Below, in pieces: positions 26,567 to 35,196 of a stretch of 46,432 nucleotides of DNA. The notes below the pieces were generated by a model. That model was given only the letters and a program-made list of their open reading frames with translations. It did not search any database and was not told where the DNA came from. The DNA is taken from assembly GCA_900553685.1 (NCBI GenBank), contig USEI01000013.1, positions 1 to 46,432 on the forward strand. Direction: 5' to 3'. The first letter of the stretch is position 1. Each line of letters begins with the position of its first letter. The translations under genes and the position numbers were made by a program. This DNA is from an uncultured Clostridium sp. Its GTDB lineage: Bacteria; Bacillota; Clostridia; TANB77; CAG-508.

Positions 26567-27235
26567 GTGATATTTTGTTTTAATTATTCGAATTTAAAAC
26601 TGAATGTAATATCCTTTGTTATTAGTATAATGATTACTATATTAGTTGGAAATATGTTTAATTCTTTTAATAAGGTAAAATTTAATGCTAAAATAAAGCG
26701 ATATTATTTAAACACAAATGAGGATGTTTCTATTTCTAACAATATAGGTATTAAAAACAATATTAACAATAATGTAAAAAATGAACAAAATGATAATATG
26801 AAAAATGAAAATTCAAACAAAGTTAAATATAATAATTTTAAAACTGAAGAAACAAATATAGAATTTTGGAAAATAGAAATACCAAAAATTAATTTATCTG
26901 CTAATATTTCAAATGGAACAAGTAAGGAAGTTTTAAATAAATTTGTAGGACATTTTGAGGAAACACCGATAAACTATGGAAATATAGTATTAGCTGCACA
27001 CAACAGAGGTTATACTGTAAACTATTTTGAAAGGATAAAAGAGTTAGAAATAGGTGATGAAATTATATATTTTTTCAACGATATAAAAAGAATTTATAAA
27101 GTAAGTGAAAAAACAGTAATTAAAGATACACAATGGGATAAATTAGAAAATACAGAAGATAATAGAATAACATTAATTACATGTGTAGAAAATAGGCCAG
27201 AATTTAGAAGATGTATTCAGGCTAAAGAAATATAA
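26567..27235 (+). CDS. Sortase (class D/E-like transpeptidase)
   Basis: A membrane-anchored sortase of up to 222 residues. It has one hydrophobic helix near residues 12-30, an Asn-rich linker (about 45-90), then a sortase beta-barrel. Catalytic residues are visible: His in LAAHNRG (about residue 144), Cys206 in TLITCVEN, and Arg214 or Arg215 eight or nine residues later. Sortases cut LPXTG-like motifs and join the protein to cell wall or to another protein. The start is uncertain: GTG 26567 lies inside the strong AGAGGTGAT ribosome binding site; the TTG behind that site (26575) is out of frame by one base; the next in-frame ATG is at 26630. The presumed substrate gene follows directly. Confidence 0.85.
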   Translation: MIFCFNYSNLKLNVISFVISIMITILVGNMFNSFNKVKFNAKIKRYYLNTNEDVSISNNIGIKNNINNNVKNEQNDNMKNENSNKVKYNNFKTEETNIEFWKIEIPKINLSANISNGTSKEVLNKFVGHFEETPINYGNIVLAAHNRGYTVNYFERIKELEIGDEIIYFFNDIKRIYKVSEKTVIKDTQWDKLENTEDNRITLITCVENRPEFRRCIQAKEI

Positions 27236-27237
27236 AG

Positions 27238-27277
27238 AAAGGAGAGAAAAGCAATCTGCTTTTCAAAAAAATATATG
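27238..27277 (+). promoter_or_regulatory. Hairpin-bridged ribosome binding site of the surface protein gene
   Basis: AAAGGAG at 27238-27244 lies 30 nt before the ATG at 27275. Between them GAAAAGCA (27246-27253), loop ATC and TGCTTTTC (27257-27264) form a perfect 8-bp stem-loop. With the hairpin folded out the spacing is about 11 nt. Confidence 0.6.
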
Positions 27278-28585
27278 AAAAAAATTTTAGTAACAATTTT
27301 ATTATTAGTAATAATTATAAGTACGGTGTATAGCTGCTATGCTTTTGAAATAGGTACAAAAGAAATAGTTTCTCTTGGAGAATGTGAATTGTATTTAAGA
27401 TATTTAGGAAATGATAAAAGAACACCTTATGTTGTTTATCAAAAAGATGGAAAAAGATATCCAGCATATTGCTTAAATAGTGAATTAAATGGAGTAGGAA
27501 CAGGAGGGGTAGGAAATTATGCTGTTAATGTAGAAAGCACAATAGATGATGTTAATATTTGGAGAGTAATAATTAATGGTTTTCCATATAAGAGTATTAC
27601 AGAACTTGGAACGCAGAATGAACAAGAAGCTTTTACTGCAACAAAATTTGCGATTTATACTATAATGTATAATAGAAATCCCGAAGATTATACTCCAGTT
27701 GATACAGATGCAGGGAGAAGAACATATCAAGCATATTTAAAAATAGTAAATGCTGCAAAATCTTCAACAGAAACAATGGAAAAAAATACAGAAATAACAA
27801 TATCACCAGATATTCAAAATTGGGAAGTTGATAATATAGAAAAAAATAGTGTAAGTAAAATTTATGTTATAAATTCTAAAATAAGCAAAGGAGAATGTAG
27901 TATAGAATTAAAGGGAGAATTACCTAATGGAATAAAAATAACAGATTTAAATAATAATGTTAAAAATAAGTTTGTTTTAGGTGAAAAATTTAAGATAGTG
28001 ATACCAATAAAAAATTTAAGTGAAAATGGAAAATTTTCTATATCAGGAAAAGCAACAGTAGAAAGCAAACCAGTATTATATGGAAAAACAACTATACCAG
28101 GAACACAAAATTATGCAATTGCAGGCTTTATGTATGAAGATTCAGAAGATGAATATGTTGATACTTATCAGAAAAATATAACTAGAATAAATGTAATAAA
28201 AAAAGAAGATGAAAAAGATACTAGATTAGCAGGAGTTAAATTTAATTTATTAGACGAAAACAAAAATCTTGTTTTTGATAATCTAGTTACGAATGAAAAT
28301 GGTGAGATTTTAATTGAAAACATTTTACCAGGAAAATATTTTTTGCAAGAAACTGAAACTTTGAGTGGTTATAATTTATATACAGATTTAATTGAAATAA
28401 ATTTAGAACTAAATGAAGAAGTAAATGTGACTGTAAATAATTTTTTAAAATCAATAACAAACATTGATAAAAAAACAGAAGATATTGAGATAACTTCAAA
28501 AGCAGAAGAAGCAATATATAATGAAGAAAACACCGTAAATGTAAAAAATATTAATAATAAGAAATTACCTGTTACAGGATATTAA
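27275..28585 (+). CDS. Secreted thioester-like/SpaA-fold protein ending in LPVTG, presumed sortase substrate
   Basis: A 436-residue secreted protein. The signal peptide covers residues 1-24 (ends SCYAFE). Residues about 25-165 look like the Cys-Gln thioester (TQXA-type) domain: the Cys in YPAYCLNSEL is present, but at the expected glutamine motif it reads ATKFAIY. A middle beta domain follows, then a SpaA/Cna-B-like prealbumin domain at about residues 308-395 with Lys (VIKKEDE) and the E-box YFLQETETLSGY that normally form an isopeptide bond. The C-terminus is NNKKLPVTGY and stops: the sorting motif is there, but the usual hydrophobic helix and basic tail are absent. Reading on in the other frames shows no lost helix. 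It pairs with the sortase upstream and ends in a strong terminator. Confidence 0.85.
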   Translation: MKKILVTILLLVIIISTVYSCYAFEIGTKEIVSLGECELYLRYLGNDKRTPYVVYQKDGKRYPAYCLNSELNGVGTGGVGNYAVNVESTIDDVNIWRVIINGFPYKSITELGTQNEQEAFTATKFAIYTIMYNRNPEDYTPVDTDAGRRTYQAYLKIVNAAKSSTETMEKNTEITISPDIQNWEVDNIEKNSVSKIYVINSKISKGECSIELKGELPNGIKITDLNNNVKNKFVLGEKFKIVIPIKNLSENGKFSISGKATVESKPVLYGKTTIPGTQNYAIAGFMYEDSEDEYVDTYQKNITRINVIKKEDEKDTRLAGVKFNLLDENKNLVFDNLVTNENGEILIENILPGKYFLQETETLSGYNLYTDLIEINLELNEEVNVTVNNFLKSITNIDKKTEDIEITSKAEEAIYNEENTVNVKNINNKKLPVTGY

Positions 28586-28623
28586 AAAATTTCCTCCTTG
28601 TATTTGACAAGGAGGAAATTTTT
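28585..28623. terminator. Bidirectional terminator, 16-bp perfect stem
   Basis: AAAAATTTCCTCCTTG at 28585-28600 pairs perfectly with 28608-28623 around a 7-nt loop. It lies between the converging surface protein and pflA genes. The stem contains an AGGAGG-like sequence and its complement. Confidence 0.9.
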
Positions 28624-28642
28624 AGTTATTGAAATTTATATT

Positions 28643-29353
28643 TTAAATTCCTAATATATTTTTAGCTTTATCGATATCTTCCTTATTAGGTGGTAAAACA
28701 TTTTCTAGTTCATAAGTTTCTCCAATTTCTTTCCACTTAAATTTTCCTAAATCATGATAAGGCAATAATTCTATTTTTTCAACATTTTCTAAAGTATCTA
28801 AAAATTTTTTTAATTTTTGTAAATCAAATTTATCGTCTGTATATCCTGGAACTAAGACTTGACGAATCCAAACTGGAATTTTTAAATTACTTAAATATTT
28901 TGCAAACTCTAAATTATTTTTATTTGAAAAACCAGTAAGATTTATACATTTTTCGTTATCTATATGTTTAATATCTAAAAGTACTAAGTCTGTGTATTTT
29001 AATAAATCTTTAATTTGGTTAGAAATTGGAATACTTCCAGCAGTATCTAAAGCTGTATGAATTCCAATTGATTTTAGCTTTTTAAATAATTCTGTAACAA
29101 ATTCAGCTTGTAGTAATGGTTCACCACCAGATACTGTAACACCTCCACCTGAATTATCAATATAAGTTTTATAATTTAGAATTTGTTTAACCAATTCTTG
29201 TACAGAAATTTCAGTTCCAGAATGTGTGTCCCAAGTATCTCTATTATGACAATATTTACATTTTAGAGTACATCCTTGCATAAATACTACAAAACGAATT
29301 CCAGGACCATCTACAGTTCCAAAACTTTCTACAGAATGAATTTTTCCAATCAT
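28643..29353 (-). CDS. pflA: Pyruvate formate-lyase activating enzyme
   Basis: A 236-residue radical S-adenosylmethionine enzyme that puts the glycyl radical on PflB. The CxxxCxxC cluster motif is seen in GCTLKCKYCHNRD, with the N-terminal GTVDGPGIRFVVFMQG and the GGVTVSGGEPLLQ SAM-binding segment. The start is set at the ATG at 29353, behind TTGGAG; the TTG at 29365 is part of that site. It follows pflB by 14 bp on the same strand, the classic pair. Confidence 0.96.
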   Translation of the reverse strand: MIGKIHSVESFGTVDGPGIRFVVFMQGCTLKCKYCHNRDTWDTHSGTEISVQELVKQILNYKTYIDNSGGGVTVSGGEPLLQAEFVTELFKKLKSIGIHTALDTAGSIPISNQIKDLLKYTDLVLLDIKHIDNEKCINLTGFSNKNNLEFAKYLSNLKIPVWIRQVLVPGYTDDKFDLQKLKKFLDTLENVEKIELLPYHDLGKFKWKEIGETYELENVLPPNKEDIDKAKNILGI

Positions 29354-29367
29354 AATTTTCTCCAAAA

Positions 29368-31602
29368 CTAAATTCTTTCATGAATTGTTCTATTTATAAC
29401 ATCTAGTTGTTGTTCTCTTGTAAGTTTTACAAAATTAACAGCATAACCAGAAACTCTTATAGTAAGTTGAGGATATTTTTCAGGATGTTCCATAGCATCT
29501 TCAAGTAAAGCTCTATCAAAAACATTTACATTTATATGATGACTAAATTTTGCAAAATATCCATCAAGTAAAGATGTTAAATTTTTAATTCTTGATTTTT
29601 CATCTTTTCCTAAAGCACTTGGTACAATAGCAAAAGTATATGAGATACCATCTTCAGCATATTTATAAGGTAATTTTGTCATTGTATTTAAAACTGCAAG
29701 TGCTCCATGTGTATCTCTACCATGAATTGGATTTGCACCAGGTCCAAATGGAGCTCCAGATTCTCTTCCATCAGGAGTATTTCCTGTTGCTTTTCCATAA
29801 ACAACATTTGATGTAATTGTTAAAATAGACATTGTAGGTTTTGAATTTCTATATGTTGGTTGTTGTTTTAATTTATTCATGAACATTTTTACAATTTCAA
29901 CTGCAATTGAATCAACTCTATCATCATCATTTCCATATTTTGGAAAATCACCTTCAATTTTGTAATCAATTGCAAGACCTGTTTCATCTCTAATTACTTT
30001 TACTTTTGCATATTTCATTGCAGAGAAAGAATCTGCTACTATTGATAATCCAGCAATACCACATGCCATAGTTCTTAAAATTTCTCTATCATGTAAAGCC
30101 ATTTCTAGTTTTTCATAACAATATTTATCATGCATATAATGGATTATATTTAGAGCATTCATATAAACTCTGGCAACCCAATCACACATTTTATCAAATT
30201 TATTCCAAACTTCATCATAATTTAAATACTCAGAAGTAACTGGTTCAAGTCTGCTTGTAACTTGTTTTCCTGTTTTTTCATCTCTACCACCATTAATAGC
30301 GTAAAGTAAAGTTTTTGCAAGGTTAGCTCTTGCACCAAAGAATTGCATTTGTTTACCTATTCTCATAGCAGATACACAACATGCTATGCCATAATCATCT
30401 CCCCAGTATTCTCTCATTAAATCATCATTTTCATATTGAATTGAACTTGTTTTTATAGATAAACCTGTACAATAATCTTTAAATCCTTGAGGTAGTCTTG
30501 TAGACCATAATACTGTTAAGTTTGGTTCTGGAGCAGGACCTAAAGTTTCTAAAGTGTGAAGAACTCTAAAAGAGTTTTTAGTAACTAAAGTTCTACCATC
30601 AATTCCCATACCACCAATACTTTCAGTAACCCAAACAGGGTCTCCACTAAATAGTTCGTCATATTCTGGTGTTCTTAAAAATCTAACTAATCTTAATTTC
30701 ATTACAAAATGATCCATTATTTCTTGAGCTTGTTCTTCTGTTAGAATTCCAGCAGTAATATCTCTTTCAAAATAAATATCTAAGAAAGTAGATGTTCTAC
30801 CAATACTCATTGCAGCACCATTTTGTTCCTTGATAGCACCTAAATAACCAAAGTATAGCCATTGAACAGCTTCTTTTGCATTTGAAGCTGGTTTAGAAAT
30901 ATCAAATCCATATTTTTGAGCCATAACTTTTAGCTCTTCTAAAGCAAGAATTTGATCTGAATGTTCTTCTCTTTGTCTTATAATTTCTTCTGAAAGATTA
31001 AAAGCTTGTAAATTAGCAAGATCTTTTTTCTTTTCTTCAATTAAAAAGTCTATTCCATAAAGAGCAACTCTTCTATAATCACCAATAATTCTTCCTCTAC
31101 CGTATCCATCTGGTAAACCAGTTATTAAGTGAGAGCTTCTAGCTGCTCTAATTTCTGGAGTGTATGCCATGAATACACCATCATTATGTGTTCTTCTATA
31201 ATTATGGTATATATCTTCGATTTTGTCTGAAACTTTTTGATTATAAGCAGCACAAGATTTTTCTACAATTCTTATACCACCGTTTGGCATAATAGCTCTT
31301 TTTAAAGGAGCATCTGTTTGAAGCCCAACAATTTCTTCTAAATCTTTATCTATATATCCAGCGTCGTGGCTTGAAATAGTTGATGCTACATCATTAGAAA
31401 TAGCAAGAACTCCACCGGCTTCTCTTTCTTTTTTATATAAATCTAAAACTTCATCCCAAAGTTTTTTTGTTTTTTCAGTTGCATTAGATAGGAAAGAAGC
31501 ATCACCTTCATAAGGGGTATAGTTTCTTTGAATGAAATCTCTTACATTAATTTCTTCTTCCCAAGAACCTGATTTAAAATTCTTCCATTGTTCAAATTTC
31601 AT
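29368..31602 (-). CDS. pflB: Formate C-acetyltransferase (pyruvate formate-lyase)
   Basis: A 744-residue glycyl-radical enzyme that converts pyruvate and CoA to acetyl-CoA and formate. The active-site Cys-Cys pair is in [13 protein letters not shown], and the radical glycine in [12 protein letters not shown] near the C-terminus. Length is that of a true Pfl rather than a diol dehydratase. Start ATG behind AGGAGG. With the bifurcating hydrogenase it indicates a fermentative anaerobe that makes acetyl-CoA, formate and H2. Confidence 0.98.
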   Translation of the reverse strand: MKFEQWKNFKSGSWEEEINVRDFIQRNYTPYEGDASFLSNATEKTKKLWDEVLDLYKKEREAGGVLAISNDVASTISSHDAGYIDKDLEEIVGLQTDAPLKRAIMPNGGIRIVEKSCAAYNQKVSDKIEDIYHNYRRTHNDGVFMAYTPEIRAARSSHLITGLPDGYGRGRIIGDYRRVALYGIDFLIEEKKKDLANLQAFNLSEEIIRQREEHSDQILALEELKVMAQKYGFDISKPASNAKEAVQWLYFGYLGAIKEQNGAAMSIGRTSTFLDIYFERDITAGILTEEQAQEIMDHFVMKLRLVRFLRTPEYDELFSGDPVWVTESIGGMGIDGRTLVTKNSFRVLHTLETLGPAPEPNLTVLWSTRLPQGFKDYCTGLSIKTSSIQYENDDLMREYWGDDYGIACCVSAMRIGKQMQFFGARANLAKTLLYAINGGRDEKTGKQVTSRLEPVTSEYLNYDEVWNKFDKMCDWVARVYMNALNIIHYMHDKYCYEKLEMALHDREILRTMACGIAGLSIVADSFSAMKYAKVKVIRDETGLAIDYKIEGDFPKYGNDDDRVDSIAVEIVKMFMNKLKQQPTYRNSKPTMSILTITSNVVYGKATGNTPDGRESGAPFGPGANPIHGRDTHGALAVLNTMTKLPYKYAEDGISYTFAIVPSALGKDEKSRIKNLTSLLDGYFAKFSHHINVNVFDRALLEDAMEHPEKYPQLTIRVSGYAVNFVKLTREQQLDVINRTIHERI

Positions 31603-31618
31603 AAATTCCTCCTTTATT

Positions 31619-31649
31619 ATGTATAAAATATTTTTTACATATTATACAT
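31619..31649 (-). promoter_or_regulatory. Inverted repeat and -10 in the pflB promoter region
   Basis: ATGTATAA (31619-31626) and TTATACAT (31642-31649) form an 8-bp inverted repeat 15 bp apart, just upstream of the pflB ribosome binding site. On the minus strand one half reads ATGTATAAT, containing a perfect -10. It could be an operator over the promoter. It does not match the Rex consensus as I know it. Confidence 0.4.
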
Positions 31650-31821
31650 TTTTATTCTGTTACTTTTTCTCAACTACAAATTCTAACATAAGATTACAAA
31701 ATTTTCAATAGAATTTTTTGTTTATTTTTCAAAAATGAAAAAAATAAATCCTTATATTTACCTTAAGAACAAAGAAAATAGGAATATTTCCGAGATTTTA
31801 AAAAATAGATTTTTTTACTCA

Positions 31822-31850
31822 TTGACACATTTTTTTATAAAATATATAAT
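31822..31850 (+). promoter_or_regulatory. Perfect consensus sigma-A promoter for maf
   Basis: TTGACA at 31822-31827, 17 bp, TATAAT at 31845-31850. It is 32 bp before the maf ATG, and overlaps a longer open frame, showing that the frame upstream of 31882 is not translated as Maf. Confidence 0.88.
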
Positions 31851-31881
31851 TATTAAAAATGGAATAATAGAGGTGGTAAAA

Positions 31882-32460
31882 ATGAAAATAATATTAGCTT
31901 CACAATCACCAAGAAGAATTGCATTAATGGAACTGGCAAAAATAGATTTTGAAGTAATGTCTAGTAATAAGGAAGAGAAAAAAATAAAGGATGGAATCAA
32001 TATTGATGAACAATCAAAAGAAGTAGCATATCAAAAAGCATTAGATGTTTTTAATAATACACAAGGAGACAGAGCAATTATTGGTGCAGATACAATAGTG
32101 GTAAAAGACAATAAGGTGTTTGGAAAACCAACTGATAGAAAAGAAGCGATAAAAATGCTTAAAGAATTACAAAATGATGTTCATACAATATATACAAGTT
32201 TAGCTATTTTGATTGAAGAAAAAGGACAATATAAAGAATACAAAGAATTAGTAAAAACTAATGTAACAGTTCATAGTATGACAGAACAAGAAATTGTAGA
32301 ATATGTTGATACAGAAGAACCTTATGATAAGGCAGGAGCTTATGCAATACAAAGTTGTTTTGCAAAATATATAGATGAAATTGAAGGAAATTATATGAGC
32401 GTAATTGGACTTCCAATAGATAAAATTTATAAGATTTTAAAAGAGAATGAAATTTTATAA
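31882..32460 (+). CDS. maf: Maf family nucleotide pyrophosphatase
   Basis: A 192-residue protein. The start is the ATG at 31882, behind AGAGGTGG and directly downstream of a consensus promoter. Maf proteins hydrolyse non-canonical or pyrimidine nucleoside triphosphates (dTTP/UTP type) to monophosphates. Motifs: ASQSPRRIALM at the N-terminus, GADTIV, the KPTDRKEA segment and the C-terminal AGAYAIQ and IEGNYMSVIGLP. Standard length and all key motifs present. Confidence 0.95.
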   Translation: MKIILASQSPRRIALMELAKIDFEVMSSNKEEKKIKDGINIDEQSKEVAYQKALDVFNNTQGDRAIIGADTIVVKDNKVFGKPTDRKEAIKMLKELQNDVHTIYTSLAILIEEKGQYKEYKELVKTNVTVHSMTEQEIVEYVDTEEPYDKAGAYAIQSCFAKYIDEIEGNYMSVIGLPIDKIYKILKENEIL

Positions 32461-32601
32461 TATTTAATATTTATTTTTATTAGTTATAATATTTTTTATA
32501 ATTATAAAAGAAATAAGCAAAAATAAGAAATATCAAAAATAAAATTCTTAAAATCTACAATATAATTATTAGAAAAATGAGAAATTAGGTTATAAAACAA
32601 A

Positions 32602-32630
32602 AAAACCTTCAAAGAAAGTTTGAAGGTTTT
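32602..32630. terminator. Terminator between maf and the small minus-strand genes
   Basis: AAAACCTTCAAA (32602-32613) pairs perfectly with 32619-32630 around a 5-nt loop. T tracts follow on both strands. It abuts the stop codon of the 90-residue minus-strand gene and also lies downstream of maf. Confidence 0.85.
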
Positions 32631-32902
32631 TATTTACTTAATTTAGCAAATACTTTAAATTGAAGTGCTTTTTTTACTATATCCCAGTCTTCATCTGGAA
32701 TATCTGAAACATAAATTGTATTTCCTTTTTCTTTTATTATTTCTAAAATATCTAAATTAGCATATCTGCTATTATCTTCAAAAATGTAATTTTTGTTATT
32801 AATTGCGACATAATTTTTTCCATTTTCGGAACAAGTAAAGGAAAAGATTAATTCCATATTTTGTAGTTCTTTATCAGTATTAAAAATTCTTATTGTTTTC
32901 AT
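32630..32902 (-). CDS. Small DUF1292-like protein
   Basis: A 90-residue acidic protein starting at an ATG behind GAGGT. It has a short beta-rich pattern (ELIFSFTCSENGKNYVAINNKNYIF) that resembles DUF1292 proteins, though the match is loose, and a C-terminal helix ending in basic residues. Function unknown. It is the second gene of a two-gene minus-strand unit, 17 bp after the 127-residue gene. Confidence 0.55.
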   Translation of the reverse strand: MKTIRIFNTDKELQNMELIFSFTCSENGKNYVAINNKNYIFEDNSRYANLDILEIIKEKGNTIYVSDIPDEDWDIVKKALQFKVFAKLSK

Positions 32903-32919
32903 TTGTACCTCACTTTAAA

Positions 32920-33303
32920 TTAGTTTAATGGTTTTAAAGTTTGAAAAAATGGATTTGATAATAAATCATTATCGGAAATAGGAGTAGAATTAGAATTTAT
33001 TGGAGCACTTTCCTCAGCAGAACTATTTTCTAACACAGTATTTTTCTTAGTTTCTTGATATATTCCTAAAATTTTACGCATTTTTTCAATAGTAAGTAAA
33101 TTTGCTTTATATAAAACAAGAGCATTTTTTTGTGGTATATAATTGAAATTTCCAATTTGAATCATTGAGTTAGAAGATTTATAATAATCGGCCATTTTTG
33201 ATGTTAATAATGATGTATTGTAAAATGCTTGTAAAGTTTCTAAATCTTGTTTTAAAAGTACCAATGCACCTTTACAAGGAAAAACAACTTTCAACAAATT
33301 CAC
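32920..33303 (-). CDS. Small protein of unknown function
   Basis: A protein of up to 127 residues, not recognised. No signal peptide or clear membrane helix. The first 90 residues are mixed helix/strand, the last 35 are Ser/Asn/Glu-rich and probably disordered. The start is uncertain: GTG at 33303 lies inside the G-rich ribosome binding site GGGGGGTGA, so TTG at 33297 or 33294 is more likely. It precedes the DUF1292-like gene on the same strand. Confidence 0.55.
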   Translation of the reverse strand: MNLLKVVFPCKGALVLLKQDLETLQAFYNTSLLTSKMADYYKSSNSMIQIGNFNYIPQKNALVLYKANLLTIEKMRKILGIYQETKKNTVLENSSAEESAPINSNSTPISDNDLLSNPFFQTLKPLN

Positions 33304-33463
33304 CCCCCATAAATATTATTACAAATTATAAATAATATTATCAATAAAATATATTTTTTTCAAGTAAGTTTGTTAAATATTTAAAAATTTTCTCTATAAT
33401 ATTTATATTAATTATAAATTTTCAACAGAAGTTGAATAATATGTGGAAAGAATTTATTTAATA

Positions 33464-33472
33464 TGTTATAAT
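33464..33472 (+). promoter_or_regulatory. Extended -10 promoter for trmL
   Basis: TGTTATAAT with a weak TGGAAA 17 bp upstream of TATAAT, 43 bp ahead of the trmL ATG. Confidence 0.5.
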
Positions 33473-33515
33473 TTTATATGTGTTAAATTTAAAATGTAAG
33501 TGTTTGAGGTGAAAA

Positions 33516-34016
33516 ATGAAATTAAATATTGTTTTAGTCGAACCAGAAATTCCACAAAATACTGGAAATATAGCAAGAACTTGTGCAGCAATTGGAGCAA
33601 AACTACATTTAGTATATCCATTAGGTTTTTCTATTTCAGAAAGAGCGGTAAAAAGATCTGGATTGGATTATTGGGACAAAGTAGAAATAGAAGAACATAC
33701 AAGTTTTAAAAAGTTTTTAGAAAAATATAAACCAGAAGAAAATAATATGTTTTTTGTTACTACAAAAGGCAAAAATGTATATTCTGATTTAAATTATAAA
33801 AATTTTGATGAAGTATTTGCACTATTTGGAAAAGAAACAAAAGGATTACCAGAAGATATTTTGAAAAAATATTTAGATAAGACAATAAGAATTCCTATGA
33901 GAAAAAATTTACGTTCATTAAACTTGTCAAATTCGGTAGCTATTGTTGCCTATGAAATATTTAGACAGGCAGATTTTGATAATTTAGAAGAAATAAGTAA
34001 TTATTTTGGTGAATAA
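33516..34016 (+). CDS. trmL: tRNA (cytidine(34)-2'-O)-methyltransferase
   Basis: A 166-residue minimal SPOUT methylase that modifies the wobble ribose of tRNA-Leu species. Motifs: VLVEPEIPQNTGNIARTCAA at the N-terminus, the DYWDKV segment, FGKETKGLPEDIL, and IPMRKNLRSLNLSNSVAIVAYE at the knot. Length is typical of the TrmL/CspR group, without an extra RNA-binding domain. Start ATG behind TGAGGTG. Confidence 0.93.
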   Translation: MKLNIVLVEPEIPQNTGNIARTCAAIGAKLHLVYPLGFSISERAVKRSGLDYWDKVEIEEHTSFKKFLEKYKPEENNMFFVTTKGKNVYSDLNYKNFDEVFALFGKETKGLPEDILKKYLDKTIRIPMRKNLRSLNLSNSVAIVAYEIFRQADFDNLEEISNYFGE

Positions 34017-34091
34017 GTATTTATTTTTTATATGTTTTATTATATGATAAATATATGTAATAAATATGAAAATCTAGTAGGGGGAAAATAA

Positions 34092-34346
34092 ATGAAAAAA
34101 AAAGTTAGAACAATAGTTTTTATAATTATTTTAGGAGTTTCACTATTTGTTTTTACAGGTTGTACTTTAAAATTAGAAACATCTGATAATTCAGTATCAG
34201 CATCAGTAGACGGAGAAACAGGAGAAACTATAGATAATGTTTTTGACTGGATAAAAGAAAGGATAAATAGATTATTTAATACAGAAGATAATAATGACGA
34301 TAATAATGATACTAGTACAGAGCAAAAACATACAGAAGTTATTTAG
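34092..34346 (+). CDS. Small lipoprotein of unknown function
   Basis: An 84-residue lipoprotein with signal peptide and lipobox VFTGC (Cys near residue 25). The mature part is Asp/Asn/Thr-rich, with one short amphipathic helix (DWIKERINRLF). No family recognised. Start ATG behind AGGGGG. It lies 14 bp before the cyclophilin lipoprotein and is probably co-transcribed with it. Confidence 0.75.
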   Translation: MKKKVRTIVFIIILGVSLFVFTGCTLKLETSDNSVSASVDGETGETIDNVFDWIKERINRLFNTEDNNDDNNDTSTEQKHTEVI

Positions 34347-34360
34347 TATAAGGAGGAATT

Positions 34361-35140
34361 ATGAAAAAGATATGCAGTTTAATTATAGTATTATTGTTAG
34401 TATTTGTTTTAACAGGATGTGATAATAAAAAGGATAATAATACTAAAGAGAATAACTTAAATACTTCCAATAATGTTTCAGAAAATCAAAATGAAAATAG
34501 AGATGTTAATTATGAAGAAGCTGCAATTAAGCAAATGGAAAGTCCAAAAAATGGAGAAACAATAGCTATAATAAAAGTAAAAGATTATGGAGATATAAAA
34601 GTAAAATTTTTTGAAGATGTAGCACCCAAAGCTGTTGAAAACTTTATAACACATGCAGAAAATGGTTACTATGATGGGGTTACATTCCATAGAGTTATAG
34701 ATGAATTTATGATTCAAGGTGGAGATCCAACAGGTACTGGCAGAGGAGGAGAAAGTATATGGGGTGAAGGTTTTGGAGAAGAACTTTCTTTAGAAATTGT
34801 ACCATATAGAGGTTCTTTATGTATGGCAAGTACAGGTTATGGAACAAATGGAATTGGTAGTCAATTCTTTATAACTCAAGCAAATTATTCTGAAAATATG
34901 GCAGCTATGATGAAACAAGGAGGCTATCCTGAAGATTTAATTAAACAATATGAAAAATATGGAGGATATATGAGCTTATATTTACAATATACAGTATTTG
35001 GTCAAGTTTTTGAAGGAATGGATATTGTAGATAAAATAGCTAAAGTAGAAACACATACTACAGAAGACGGACAGGCAGATAAACCAGTAAATGATGTAGT
35101 AATAGAAAAAGTAGAAATAACAACTTATAATGGAGAATAA
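34361..35140 (+). CDS. Lipoprotein cyclophilin-type peptidyl-prolyl cis-trans isomerase
   Basis: A 259-residue protein with signal peptide and lipobox VLTGC, an Asn/Asp-rich linker, then a cyclophilin domain from about residue 60. Motifs: APKAVENFITHA, TFHRVIDEFMIQGGDPTGTG, and GSLCMAS followed by SQFFIT, which line the proline pocket. It has an insertion (EDLIKQYEKYGGYM) before the VFGQV strand, as in other Gram-positive PpiB-like lipoproteins. It should assist folding of secreted proteins at the membrane surface. Start ATG behind AAGGAGG. Confidence 0.92.
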   Translation: MKKICSLIIVLLLVFVLTGCDNKKDNNTKENNLNTSNNVSENQNENRDVNYEEAAIKQMESPKNGETIAIIKVKDYGDIKVKFFEDVAPKAVENFITHAENGYYDGVTFHRVIDEFMIQGGDPTGTGRGGESIWGEGFGEELSLEIVPYRGSLCMASTGYGTNGIGSQFFITQANYSENMAAMMKQGGYPEDLIKQYEKYGGYMSLYLQYTVFGQVFEGMDIVDKIAKVETHTTEDGQADKPVNDVVIEKVEITTYNGE

Positions 35141-35164
35141 GAGCATAAGTACTTATGCTCTTAT
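35137..35164 (+). terminator. Terminator (28-bp palindrome) after the cyclophilin gene
   Basis: ATAAGAGCATAAGT and its complement abut perfectly, starting in the stop codon of the cyclophilin gene, followed by TTTTG. Confidence 0.8.
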
Positions 35165-35196
35165 TTTGAGAAAAAGTAAAATAAGGAGAGTTTAAA

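Noticed and set aside
31735..31881. N-terminal 49-codon extension of Maf
   Set aside because: A consensus promoter lies inside it and the family starts at the ATG at 31882 with its own ribosome binding site.
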